Notes: generated from the letters alone by a model not told the origin. Shown: positions 36,401 through 43,956, numbered from the stretch's first letter. The stretch is DNA of 64,000 bases from Azospira sp. I13 (GCF_003112695.1 NZ_BFBP01000008.1:518-64517); one strand, 5' to 3'. Program-made: numbers and translations.

Positions 36401-36659
36401 CCGGGGTAGCGTTGTTGATCACGGAAGGACCGGCGCTGGCCAGGGTGTCGGCAACATCGGTATCAACAATGTAGTACTTGAAGGTAACGGTCTGGTTAAC
36501 CAGACCGGTGGTAGCGTACAGGGCTTCGGTAGCGCCGCCGACGGAGGTCACCAGCACGGGAGCAGCGGTACGGGAAGCGGGAGCAGCAGCCAGAGCAGAG
36601 CCAGCCAGCAGGGAAGCGGAGATTGCCAGGGCGATCTGCTTCTTGGAGAACTTTTGCAT
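33405..36659 (-). CDS. Very large cysteine-free secreted protein, S-layer-like
   Basis: 1084 residues from the ATG at 36659, which has AAAGGAA seven bases before it; another ATG two codons upstream is too close to that SD. A Sec signal peptide (MQKFSKKQIALAISASLLAG, cleavage near ALAAAPA) is followed by a mature chain very rich in Ala, Thr, Val, Gly and Ser with predicted beta strands. I see no Cys. One segment (APVLKTAVYSAPAGTLTLTVSEPV) looks like a bacterial Ig-like/S-layer repeat. Codons such as GGT, GCT and ACC are favoured, unlike neighbouring genes, suggesting very high expression. It has its own terminator. S-layer assignment is inference; a giant adhesin or storage-type surface protein is the alternative. 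Confidence 0.75.
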   Translation of the reverse strand: MQKFSKKQIALAISASLLAGSALAAAPASRTAAPVLVTSVGGATEALYATTGLVNQTVTFKYYIVDTDVADTLASAGPSVINNATPANNTVNVYAVDAAAAKTYLTVTSATFTSGGAGGLGDFSVVLTAPGANKGFKVIGGKLKYSADTTVAAPVWQDVKFEYNDLAGSAVNDGVAASKLVSLAATDIQTSLVPALKSVKTRATNGLVDGITFETYTPLSAFANDDVDVATIIKTAGSITTKAGALTTGYTAQAKAATTNTYEVFFAAPATIDWTAGDTTADAAAYSSDLFNTGVAGGGLAFSVAATATGANQTDYSEVFDAVTGAKAKFSAGLAASASTDGAAPVLKTAVYSAPAGTLTLTVSEPVSLGGIAGGADQIRKVLENVSVAGVKLAADYQLRSASANVTTGTDGHGYGTVLLSNIGTNRTDVEGKTVAVLPTIALKDAFSNNDTATLDVSYLASNSGAVEGSSGSVTATAVNTVAWADSVARAYYSVTPAEAGLVKTIEVDFGKALSLKTGGSLDKTFEIKFWTPNQLENGGGFQFTWYPAAGEYAISGNKIVFTIPTALLRTNLKGIGDAGTVTSVRYVGSTATVASPLQAAVGATTVAVADGIENVIMPLSATAVGQGLYTMDVKADLKAPAGSKVIAYLAKWVEKATADAAQTSISAGKVSIPGDKWATDVALALDGSVGALESKIDDQLASAKPAAVQAWVVVTRSNDLVKGGSNTGNSTGAGSENYLVASATLYGNANAATSALSGDHVATAFEVALDPKTGKISGRLTGDVKLANGASNVNERGLVFIKSDGTLTNSAATAAQSQALVDAAGKARFLIGAGPEKDLKDAGAVFKDAFVLLVSESQDAAGASQYKLLTSAEPSMSNFLPFNANLVAGNDALGTVTLDVANIKTASLANDTAWQLVGAGNLDRSAKAAAAISLPRLLVGLNGSTPKSFWTNDGTGNVTDIALTLLGNKSGVAVEAADKDVNTVASGSNTKANAFAFAFANDVAAANNKLFFLTKTAEAPALPVGWALVAANATSLPSDVSMALFAGSNHVGIGSSWATGDTAATLTVGQPLFVYAKKAIAGK

Positions 36660-36740
36660 GAACATTTCCTTTCGAAAGAAATCGTTTAAAGCCGTCGTCC
36701 CGAACGTAGGGTTCATGGGGGGACGATGACGGGCGGAGTA

Positions 36741-36801
36741 TTGGCAAAGGAGGCCTGGCTGTATATACTCAAAAGTCATTAGCTACCAGTAAGTACCTTA
36801 C
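36741..36801 (+). promoter_or_regulatory. Promoter and palindrome between divergent surface genes
   Basis: Plus strand: -35 TTGGCA (36741-36746), 17-base spacer, -10 TATACT (36764-36769), reading toward the gene at 36823. A palindrome GTAAG-TAC-CTTAC (36789-36801) sits just past the predicted transcription start, positioned to act as an operator. The opposite-strand promoter for the large protein must also lie here, but I cannot pick it out. Confidence 0.65.
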
Positions 36802-36822
36802 AAAAGTAATAGGGAGCGTTGT

Positions 36823-37680
36823 TTGAAACGTTTTTTCCTGCTCTGCGTCGCCTGCCTGCTGCCCCTGGCCGCCCCTGCCCAGACCAATCAGATGCCGGCC
36901 ATGATGATTCTGGACGGCAAGGTCATTGCCACCACCGACGGTAAATTCAGCCCCACCAACGGCGACGTGGTGGTAGTGGTGGATTCTGCCGGTAAGGAAC
37001 AGGCCCGCACCACCGTGACCAGCGGCGTCTACAGCGGCCTGGTCGTCACCCTGACCCTGGCGGACAACGGCACCAAGGTGCTGGCCTTCCGCTACATCAA
37101 GGGCAACAGTACCTATGCCACCGAAGCCGGCAAGGAAGGGGACAAGACCTTCACTTTCTCCGGCAGCGTCTTTCCCACCCGCAGCACCATGGACGTGCTG
37201 ATGACCGCCACGGTGATCAGTACCGATAATGGCAACGGCAACGGCAATGGAAATAACGGCAACGGCAACAACGGCAACGGTAATGGCAACGGCGGTACGC
37301 CGACCCCCACGCCGGTAACCGGCGACGTTAACGGCGACGGCAAGCTGGATGAGACCGACGTGGAGATTCTCCACGCCGCCCTGGCCGGCAACCGGGCCGT
37401 GAATATGGCGACCATGGATATTACCAAGGACGGCGTCTTCAATACCCGGGACCTGATCGTGCTATTGCAGAACCTGCGCACCCTGCGCCTGCAGACCCTG
37501 CGGGCCTCCCTGCCGGGCACCACCACCACGACCACCGGTAGCAGCAGCGCCACGGCCGCCAGCACAACCACCAGTAGCAGCGGCTCCCCCATTGTGCAGG
37601 CCCTGAAGGCGGCGGCAGGCACCACCAGCACCACCGGCTCCCCCGCCGTGCAAGCGGCCAAGAGTAGTACCAACCGCTGA
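36823..37680 (+). CDS. Secreted protein with dockerin-like calcium repeats
   Basis: 285 residues from a TTG start with AGGGAG upstream. A signal peptide (MKRFFLLCVACLLPLAAPA) precedes a beta-strand domain (~22-135), an Asn-Gly repeat tract (~136-157), a PTPTP linker and a pair of dockerin type I-like calcium loops (DVNGDGKLDETD 168-179 and DITKDGVFNTRD 199-210). A Ser/Thr-rich tail completes it. In cellulosomes dockerins bind cohesins; in Gram-negative bacteria they occur in diverse secreted proteins. No cohesin is seen in the window. It is divergent from the large surface-protein gene. Confidence 0.85.
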   Translation: MKRFFLLCVACLLPLAAPAQTNQMPAMMILDGKVIATTDGKFSPTNGDVVVVVDSAGKEQARTTVTSGVYSGLVVTLTLADNGTKVLAFRYIKGNSTYATEAGKEGDKTFTFSGSVFPTRSTMDVLMTATVISTDNGNGNGNGNNGNGNNGNGNGNGGTPTPTPVTGDVNGDGKLDETDVEILHAALAGNRAVNMATMDITKDGVFNTRDLIVLLQNLRTLRLQTLRASLPGTTTTTTGSSSATAASTTTSSSGSPIVQALKAAAGTTSTTGSPAVQAAKSSTNR

Positions 37681-37729
37681 TTTTCTGCCCTGCGGAAACT
37701 CTTGAAGGTGATGTACAGGTAATAACCAG

Positions 37730-37755
37730 ACCCGGGCCAGTGCCCGGGTTTTTTA
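37730..37755 (+). terminator. Rho-independent terminator
   Basis: Stem ACCCGGGC (37730-37737) and GCCCGGGT (37742-37749) with loop CAGT, followed by TTTTTTA. It terminates the dockerin-like gene. Confidence 0.93.
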
Positions 37756-37885
37756 TTGCCCCAGCTGTCGATATAACGGGTCGGCGTGGTTGGCCGGTAT
37801 AGTAGCCGCCAAGCGGGGCCGTGACTTGCGGCCGCCGTGCCGCACCGACCCTCCCTTACCTATTCCCGGTATTCCCCCTGCACCG

Positions 37886-38497
37886 ATGAATCACTCCCTG
37901 AACTTTCCTTACCCCCCTGTCGTGGGACAAGCCTTGCGGCTTTGCCTGTTGGCCCTGACGGGCCTTTTGCCCCACGCCCCGTTGCTGGCCGCACCGGATG
38001 CGCCGGCCCTGATGGTGGTGGTGGGCGACATTCGCCCCGGCCCCCTGGCCCCCGGCGTGGAAGCCCGCCCACCGGGGCGGGTATTGATGTTCTCCTCGCG
38101 GGATGGGCTGCTGGTGGGCGATGGCGAGGTAACCGGGCCGGGCCGCTATGTGGTGAGCGCCTCCCGCCTGACTTCGTTCAACGGCACCCCGGTGGTGCTG
38201 GAGTTGCAGCAGGGCCGCAAACGCTATGCCCTGCTGCCGCTGGAGGGCAGCCAGGAATGGTTCACCTACCGGGGCCGCACCCTGCCAGACCGCACGCCCC
38301 TGCACTGGCGCATCGGCCCCCAGACGGCAGAACTTTCGGCCCAGGAAGCCGCCACCCCCCAGGCCCAGCGCCTGACCCGCCAGGTGGAAGCCCCCTGCGA
38401 CGAAACCCGGGATGTGAACCGGGATGGGCGCTGCGACGAGGCGGACTGGGCCATCCTGCGGCTGTATGGCGGCGGCACCAGCCGGGTTTCGCCGTGA
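37886..38497 (+). CDS. Exported protein with single EF-hand/dockerin-like loop
   Basis: 203 residues from the ATG at 37886; the longer upstream frame is not signal-like. A signal peptide (to PLLAAP, ~40) precedes a compact beta-rich domain and a C-terminal calcium-binding loop DVNRDGRCDEAD (176-187), similar to the loops in the neighbour at 36823. Two Cys (in PCDETRD and GRCDEAD) could form a disulfide around the loop. Its stop overlaps the GTG start of the pseudopilin gene. Function unknown, likely part of the same surface system. Confidence 0.78.
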   Translation: MNHSLNFPYPPVVGQALRLCLLALTGLLPHAPLLAAPDAPALMVVVGDIRPGPLAPGVEARPPGRVLMFSSRDGLLVGDGEVTGPGRYVVSASRLTSFNGTPVVLELQQGRKRYALLPLEGSQEWFTYRGRTLPDRTPLHWRIGPQTAELSAQEAATPQAQRLTRQVEAPCDETRDVNRDGRCDEADWAILRLYGGGTSRVSP

Positions 38498-39156
38498 GCC
38501 GGAACATCTGGCAGCGCCGGGGGGCGTGGCCGAGCCACCGGCAGGGCGGCTTTACCCTGATTGAAACCGTGGTGGCCCTGGTGGTGCTGGCGGTGGGCGC
38601 CGGGGTGGTCTTGCAGCACCTGCGCGGCTTGATCCTGCGGGCGGAAAAGGAGCAGGAGCAGGTCATCACGGCCATGACCCTGCTCAACGAGGCCACCCGC
38701 CTGCCCCACTGGCCCAAGGGGCAATTGCAGGTTGTCAGCACCCGGGAGGGTTCGGGCCTCTATGCCCAGCGCCTGACCATGACTTGGCCCAGCCAGCCCA
38801 ATTCGCCCAGCGTGGATGTGCGGAATTTCAGTTTTACCAACGAACCCCTGCCGCCCCTGGACCTGGCCTATACCCCCGGCCAGCGTTTCGTGCTGGAACG
38901 GGGCCGCTTCACCATGAGCCGCCTGGCCCCCTCGCTGGACCCACCAGCCAATACCTCTTCCGACGTCAATGTGGATACGGCGCAGACCATCCTGCGGCAA
39001 GACAAGGAAAGGCGGAAGGAGGCGATGCAGGAAGCAGAGCGGACCGCCGAAAAGGCTGAGAAGGCCGAGCGGGAGGCCGCCCAGCAGGCATCGGCACAGA
39101 AACAGGGAACCCCGGAGAACTCCCCGGCGCCGGCTAAAGGCTCTGCTGCACCTTGA
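38494..39156 (+). CDS. Type II pseudopilin-like protein with coiled-coil tail
   Basis: 220 residues from the GTG at 38494, coupled by a GTGA overlap. The prepilin site is QGGFTLIETVVALVVLAVG, with Glu at +5, followed by a short globular region. From ~165 there is a charged, Glu/Lys/Ala-rich, probably helical tail (AERTAEKAEKAEREAA) that is unusual for pseudopilins. It is likely the GspI-type minor subunit missing from the operon at 8959-14568. The tail may anchor the subunit to a partner; that is inference. It overlaps the 3' end of the convergent GspL-like gene by 23 bases. Confidence 0.8.
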   Translation: MSRNIWQRRGAWPSHRQGGFTLIETVVALVVLAVGAGVVLQHLRGLILRAEKEQEQVITAMTLLNEATRLPHWPKGQLQVVSTREGSGLYAQRLTMTWPSQPNSPSVDVRNFSFTNEPLPPLDLAYTPGQRFVLERGRFTMSRLAPSLDPPANTSSDVNVDTAQTILRQDKERRKEAMQEAERTAEKAEKAEREAAQQASAQKQGTPENSPAPAKGSAAP

Positions 39157-40093
39157 AGAGAATGAGGCCGCCGCCTTCTTCAAAGGTGGCGGATTCGGCG
39201 GGCAGCTGATTGCGGGCGGCCCATTCCCGGAACTTGTTGCCCTCGGGATCGTTGAGGCCCCGGCCGCTGATGAGCAGGCTCTGGCCATCGAGCTGGATGG
39301 CCCGGATGCTGTAGCCCTCGGGCAGGTTGGCCAGCAGTTCCTTGAGGCGTGGCGTCAGGCGGGCTTCCGGCCGCTTCTGGAAGGCGGCGAGGGCCTGCTG
39401 CTGGGATTCCATGCGCTTGAGGGCCTGGTATTGGGCCAGGGCCGGCCCAGCCTGCTGGCGCAGGCGGGCGATCTGCTGGCGCTCCAGGGATTCCACCGGC
39501 CCCTGGGGCAACAACACCAGCGTCAGCAAGCCCATGAGGATGGCCAGGCCGGCAGCCAGGCCGCCATAGAGAGGAACCGCCGGGGGAATCAGCTGGTGCT
39601 GGCGCAGGAAATCCCCCGCCGCTGCCTGCCGCGCCAGACGGGGCAAGGCCGGGGCCAGCGCCACCGGGTCGGCCAGCAAACCTTCATCCACCAGACGGAT
39701 GGCCACCGGCCGCAGGCCGGCTTCGCCTACTGACGCCAGGGCAGCCCGGGGCAAGGCATACAGATAACCTTCACCGGCCTGCTCCACGTTCGGTGCCATG
39801 GCATAGCAATGCTCGGCCGCTGCCAGGGGGAATTCATCCGGCGCGGACCGCAGCATGGCGGCCCGGGCGGTCTCCTGCTCCGGGTAGCGGTGCAGGCGGC
39901 GCCGGAAGGGCAGGCGGGGCGACACCAGCAGCAGGCAGGGCTGGGGCTTGCCGTTCTTGCGGGGCGCCGGCGGGGCGGCCTGAGGGGCCAGGCTCAGCTT
40001 GCCGTCCCACCCCATGTGCAGGCGCCACAGGGCCAGTTTCCCCTGAGCATCCAGGGTCGCCAGCCAGCGGGGAAAGAGAAGGGGGCGGATCAT
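39134..40093 (-). CDS. GspL/PilN-like inner-membrane assembly protein
   Basis: 319 residues. A cytoplasmic N-terminal part (~1-170) is followed by one membrane segment (~172-197, GGLAAGLAILMGLLTLVLL), a coiled coil (~205-245) and a small periplasmic ferredoxin-like domain (~255-319). This is the GspL or combined PilM/PilN-type layout; GspL recruits the ATPase GspE to the platform. The N-terminal actin-like domain is shorter than in classical GspL, so an MshI/PilN-like origin is possible. Its start is coupled (ATGA) to the secretin gene stop upstream. Confidence 0.75.
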   Translation of the reverse strand: MIRPLLFPRWLATLDAQGKLALWRLHMGWDGKLSLAPQAAPPAPRKNGKPQPCLLLVSPRLPFRRRLHRYPEQETARAAMLRSAPDEFPLAAAEHCYAMAPNVEQAGEGYLYALPRAALASVGEAGLRPVAIRLVDEGLLADPVALAPALPRLARQAAAGDFLRQHQLIPPAVPLYGGLAAGLAILMGLLTLVLLPQGPVESLERQQIARLRQQAGPALAQYQALKRMESQQQALAAFQKRPEARLTPRLKELLANLPEGYSIRAIQLDGQSLLISGRGLNDPEGNKFREWAARNQLPAESATFEEGGGLILFKVQQSL

Positions 40094-42234
40094 TGGGCGG
40101 CTGCAGGGGCCACGGGTTCGGCCGGGGCCGGCTCGATTTCAACGCTGGTACCCACCGCCGGCGCTGCCACCGGGGCCACTACGGCACCGTCTTCACCCTG
40201 GGGCGCCTTGGCGGCCAGGGCACCGGGGCGGGGCTGTTTGAGGTCGGCAAACTTCTCGTTGGCCGCCCGCAGCAGGGCCTGCAACAGGGTATCGGCACCT
40301 TGCTGGTCAAGAATGAGGCGGGGCGTGGCGAGAACGATCAGCTCGGTGCCGTTTTCTTCCTGGTTCTTGGCCCGGAAGGCGGCGCCCAGATAGGGAATGT
40401 CGGCGGCGCCGGGCACCTTGGTCTGGGTATCGTTGGCGTCTTGCCGGCGCATACCGCCCATGAAGATGGTGGCGCCGTCGGCACTGATGAGGTCGGTTTC
40501 CAGCTGGCGGTTGGAAAGGATCGGGTAGCTGTTGCCGTCGATGGTCTTGTTGCCGGAAACGGTGTCATCCTTGACCTTGATGACCATGCGTACTTCGTTG
40601 TTGTTGGTCACCCAGGGGGTCACTTCCAGCTGCAGGCCGATTTTCTTGAACTCCACTTCCACTGCGGTCTGGGTGGAGGTACCGGAGATCAGCTTGCCCT
40701 TGGGAATGGGCTCTTCGCTGCCCACGTTGATCTTGGCGGTGGCGCCGTTGCGCACGACGATCTTGGGGTTGGAGAGCAGGGAGAAGGCGGTCTGGCTGGC
40801 CAGCAATTGCAGGGTGGCAAAGTTGCTCTTGTGCACCACGCCGGCCGAGAAAGTGGGATTGGTGAAATCCTTGGCGATCAGGTTGGTGGCAAAGTCCGTG
40901 GTGATGTTGCCGGTGGATTTGAGATACCACTCGACGCCGTAACGCATGGCGTTGTTGAGGCGCACTTCGGCAATGGCCACTTCCACCTGCACCGAGGGGG
41001 GCCGGCGGTCCATGCGGTCCAGCAGCTTCTTGATTTCGGCGAATTCCGCGGGGGAGGCATAGATCAGCAGGCTGTTGCTGGTCTTGTCGGCCAGTACGTT
41101 GATCTCGGTGGCGTTACGCAGCACGGCCTTGGAAAGGGTCAGCAGGTTGGGCGCCAGGTCGGTGGCGGTCTGCATGGAAAGGGGGTACTGGAAAATCTGC
41201 CGGTCATTGCCGTTGCGCACGTCGGCCTGCTTAAGGAAGCCTTCCACCAGATCCCGGGAGACCTTGTTGGCGGCGACGATGACCACCCGCTCCATTTCGG
41301 GAATCTGCTTCACTTCGAACTGCTTCACGTTGGCCGGGGCACCGGCGGTGAGCTGGGTCTGGTAGCTGTCGAGTACGGCAACGAGGCCGGCGGCAGTGAG
41401 GAACTTGGGGCTGTAGACGATGATGTACTTGCCCAGGAATGCCGGCACGTCGGCATCCTTGACCAGGGAATCGAGGGCCCGCAGATCGGCGTTGCTGGTG
41501 TTGGCAAGAATGATGTTGCCGGGCAGCAGGGTGAGCTTGTCGGTGCTTTTCACCACTTGCTTGGCCAGGCCGAGGAAATCCTTGCTTTCCAGGAACTTGA
41601 GCTTGAACAGGCCCACCGAATCGCCAATGCGGGCGGCCCCGGGCGGCGTGGCGGCGGGGCCCTGGCTACCGGCCTCGCCCTTGTCTTCGGCGCTGCCGAT
41701 CAGGTAGACCTTGCCGTTCCGGCGCACCCGCACGCCGTTGGCGTCGAGAAGGCTTTCGAAGAGGCCGATGACTTCATCCCGGGTGGCTTCGGCATCGAAG
41801 ACGAGGTTCACGTTACGGTCGCGGAAGCTGTCCTGGAAGCTGTAGGGCGCCTTGATGTACTCGCTCATGAAGGCAACGATGACGTCCTTCAGGCTGACGC
41901 TGTCGAAATCCAGGCGAACGTGCTTGGGCTTTTCCCGGCTGCCTTTGTTGCTGTCGTTGATGCTTTTGTTGACCGCCTTGGTGACGTCGATTTCGCCGAT
42001 GATCCCGGAACCCGGCCGGGCCGGCAGGCCCATGGTGGCGTAGTCGTTTTCCTGCCGCAGCTGGCGGTTGCGCTCGGCCAGCTTCTGCAACTCGGAATCA
42101 GTGCGCACGGCATGTTCGGCAACCTGGCCGGCAGCTGGCGGCACGAAGGGGTCCAGCAAGCCGCAGGCGGCCAGTTGGCTGATGAGCAGGGCCATCAGGC
42201 AGGGGGCAAGCAAGCGGGATTTGAATGTGATCAC
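40090..42234 (-). CDS. gspD: Secretin GspD/PilQ-family outer-membrane channel
   Basis: 714 residues. The signal peptide has a lipobox (LAAC, Cys24), so it is a lipoprotein secretin. Periplasmic N-domains occupy ~90-430 (including the N0-type region around DFDSVSLKDVIVAFMSEY) and the secretin channel domain ~440-660, with the VEVAIAEVRLNNAMRYGVEW and VPGAADIPYLGAAFRAKNQEENGTELIVLATPRLI signatures. It forms the outer-membrane pore of the T2SS. No pilotin gene is recognised, but the lipid anchor may bypass one. It is coupled to the upstream GspC-like gene by overlap. Confidence 0.92.
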   Translation of the reverse strand: MITFKSRLLAPCLMALLISQLAACGLLDPFVPPAAGQVAEHAVRTDSELQKLAERNRQLRQENDYATMGLPARPGSGIIGEIDVTKAVNKSINDSNKGSREKPKHVRLDFDSVSLKDVIVAFMSEYIKAPYSFQDSFRDRNVNLVFDAEATRDEVIGLFESLLDANGVRVRRNGKVYLIGSAEDKGEAGSQGPAATPPGAARIGDSVGLFKLKFLESKDFLGLAKQVVKSTDKLTLLPGNIILANTSNADLRALDSLVKDADVPAFLGKYIIVYSPKFLTAAGLVAVLDSYQTQLTAGAPANVKQFEVKQIPEMERVVIVAANKVSRDLVEGFLKQADVRNGNDRQIFQYPLSMQTATDLAPNLLTLSKAVLRNATEINVLADKTSNSLLIYASPAEFAEIKKLLDRMDRRPPSVQVEVAIAEVRLNNAMRYGVEWYLKSTGNITTDFATNLIAKDFTNPTFSAGVVHKSNFATLQLLASQTAFSLLSNPKIVVRNGATAKINVGSEEPIPKGKLISGTSTQTAVEVEFKKIGLQLEVTPWVTNNNEVRMVIKVKDDTVSGNKTIDGNSYPILSNRQLETDLISADGATIFMGGMRRQDANDTQTKVPGAADIPYLGAAFRAKNQEENGTELIVLATPRLILDQQGADTLLQALLRAANEKFADLKQPRPGALAAKAPQGEDGAVVAPVAAPAVGTSVEIEPAPAEPVAPAAAQ

Positions 42235-42824
42235 TGGGATGTTTCCTTACGAGATTCTGCCCTGCGCGCATTGAGCTGCTGCAGGCTGGGACGCCGGCGG
42301 GCCGGCAGGTCCACAACTTTGGTGCCTTCGGGGGTCTGCACGGTCACCTGGGTGGCGCCGACTTCCTTGAGGGTGCCATTGGCCAGGGCTTCGCCGGGCT
42401 TTACGGCGCCACCGGGCGTGAGGGCCAGGGATACGCCGGGGAACATCATGATGCCGCCCACCGGGCCGCTGGGCCGGACATTGCCCTGGGGGGCCGCCAC
42501 CCGACCCCAGGGCTGGCCCGCGGGGTCAAAGGGGTTGCGGGCCTGGGCATAGTCGAGGGGCGCAGCAGCCACGGCAGAAGCCGCGGCGGGCAGCGCCAGG
42601 GGCTTGGGGGACAGGGGCAGAAAGCCGAACAGGCGGGCGGCCTGGTACAAGATGGCCACGATCAGCAGGCACAACAGCAGGGCATTGGCCAACCAGAGGC
42701 CAAGGGCCGGGGTGAAATTGCCCAGGCGCCCCATACGGCCCATACGCCCCGTGCCCGCCAGGCGTGGCTGTGCGCGGGGGCCGCGGGAAAAAGGGAAAGA
42801 GAAGGCCGGCTTGCGGAATTTCAT
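42231..42824 (-). CDS. GspC/PilP-like inner-membrane linker protein
   Basis: 197 residues from the ATG at 42824, which overlaps the upstream gene stop (ATGA). One membrane segment (~42-64) is followed by a short linker and a small periplasmic HR/PilP-type domain (GGAVKPGEALANGTLKEVGATQVTVQTPEG). It lacks a PDZ domain. Such proteins couple the inner-membrane platform to secretin N0, here the GspD encoded immediately downstream. The domain is nearer to PilP or GspC-HR than to full GspC. Confidence 0.72.
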   Translation of the reverse strand: MKFRKPAFSFPFSRGPRAQPRLAGTGRMGRMGRLGNFTPALGLWLANALLLCLLIVAILYQAARLFGFLPLSPKPLALPAAASAVAAAPLDYAQARNPFDPAGQPWGRVAAPQGNVRPSGPVGGIMMFPGVSLALTPGGAVKPGEALANGTLKEVGATQVTVQTPEGTKVVDLPARRRPSLQQLNARRAESRKETSQ

Positions 42825-43468
42825 TCGGCAGGCCCCATGACAAGCAGGCTGAGGGTGCCATCGAGGCGGACTTCCCGGCGCTCGGGGTCGGCCTTGATGC
42901 TGAGGTCCTGCCACAGGCTGCCGCTGGCAGCATCACCCAGCTGCATGACGACGGCCAGGAGCGCCTGGGAATCGGTACTGGAAAGGCTAACGTTCAAAGG
43001 CACGATCTGGCTGCCCCCCCGACCAGGGGAACTGGCGCCCACCAGCAGTTCTTCGAGTTTGACGCTCTCCGGCAAGACCCGGGAGATGGCAGCCCGCAGG
43101 CTTTCATCATCGACCTTGCCGTCTTCGTTGTAGCCAATGAGGGAGGCCATGGATTCGGCGTAGGCAAAGCCGATCTTCTGGTAGCGGCCTTCGATTTCGG
43201 GGCGCTGGGCCACCACCTGGCGCATTTCCTCGAGGCGGGATTGCAGGTCGTTGCCGGCCCGCTTGCGGGCGCCGGTAACAGAACCAGAGGCTGCGGGAGA
43301 ATCATCGGAACGGCTGGCGGCGCGATCGGCCGGCCCCCCGGATTGATCCAGGTAGATCAATCCGCCCAGGAGCAGGGCCACGCCAACCAGCAGATAGGTT
43401 CGAGCCTGATTCTTGCCCGCCCCTGCACCTGCCTGAAGTTTGCCGCGAATGGCGACCAGCCAACCCAT
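42821..43468 (-). CDS. GspM/PilO-like inner-membrane protein
   Basis: 215 residues. A membrane segment (~25-43) follows a short cytoplasmic tail, then a low-complexity linker and coiled coil (~65-90), and a periplasmic ferredoxin-like domain. Position between a lipoprotein and the GspC-like gene, and the fold pattern, suggest GspM/PilO, the partner of GspL. No enzymatic motif is seen. Similarity by eye is weak, so the assignment rests on layout and context. Confidence 0.68.
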   Translation of the reverse strand: MGWLVAIRGKLQAGAGAGKNQARTYLLVGVALLLGGLIYLDQSGGPADRAASRSDDSPAASGSVTGARKRAGNDLQSRLEEMRQVVAQRPEIEGRYQKIGFAYAESMASLIGYNEDGKVDDESLRAAISRVLPESVKLEELLVGASSPGRGGSQIVPLNVSLSSTDSQALLAVVMQLGDAASGSLWQDLSIKADPERREVRLDGTLSLLVMGPAE

Positions 43469-43470
43469 CG

Positions 43471-43956
43471 TTACTGGACGATGACGCGTTCGACCGTGAA
43501 GGTCATGTCTTCTGCGAAGCCGTCCTTGCCCAGAATCGGGAAGGTGAAGCTCTTGCCGGGCTGCAATTCAGCCACGGGAATCTGGGTCTGGTAGGCCTTG
43601 TTGCGTTTGACGTCGAAGGTGAACAGGCGCAGGTTTTTCCGGCTTTCGTCGAAACTCATCAGGCTCTTGGCGTAGGCCCAGCCGAAAGCCTGGTTCTTCA
43701 GCACCAGGGACATGAAGCTATTGACCTCCAGCGCCACATCGCCAGATTTGAGGCGAATGATCGTGGCCTGGGAAAGATCGAGACCCGGCCTTTCCAGCTC
43801 GGCCTGACGGGCCAGGATGGCCTTGGTTTCGCCCGGCACTTCGTAGGCCGCCCACTGTGCAGTGGTGGCACAACCTGCCAACAGCATGAGGGCCAGGAAA
43901 GGAACGGCGAAATGCTTGCGGAGGACGGGGCGCAGGGAAAACAGGATGTTTGTCAT
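43471..43956 (-). CDS. Lipoprotein with SFTFP motif, paralog of the one at 32278
   Basis: 161 residues. Lipobox LAGC with Cys29. The mature part shares a block with the lipoprotein at 32278-32751, including an LxLFTxDV strand and SFTFP near the C-terminus. It is first in the minus-strand secretion operon, 2 bases before the GspM-like gene, so a pilotin-like or channel-assisting role is possible, but there is no direct evidence. Confidence 0.82.
   Translation of the reverse strand: MTNILFSLRPVLRKHFAVPFLALMLLAGCATTAQWAAYEVPGETKAILARQAELERPGLDLSQATIIRLKSGDVALEVNSFMSLVLKNQAFGWAYAKSLMSFDESRKNLRLFTFDVKRNKAYQTQIPVAELQPGKSFTFPILGKDGFAEDMTFTVERVIVQ

Noticed and set aside
33315-36689. 1124-codon plus-strand frame antisense to the large surface protein
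   Set aside because: Gly/Ser/Gln-rich complement of a highly biased gene; the terminator, SD and signal peptide all fit the minus strand.
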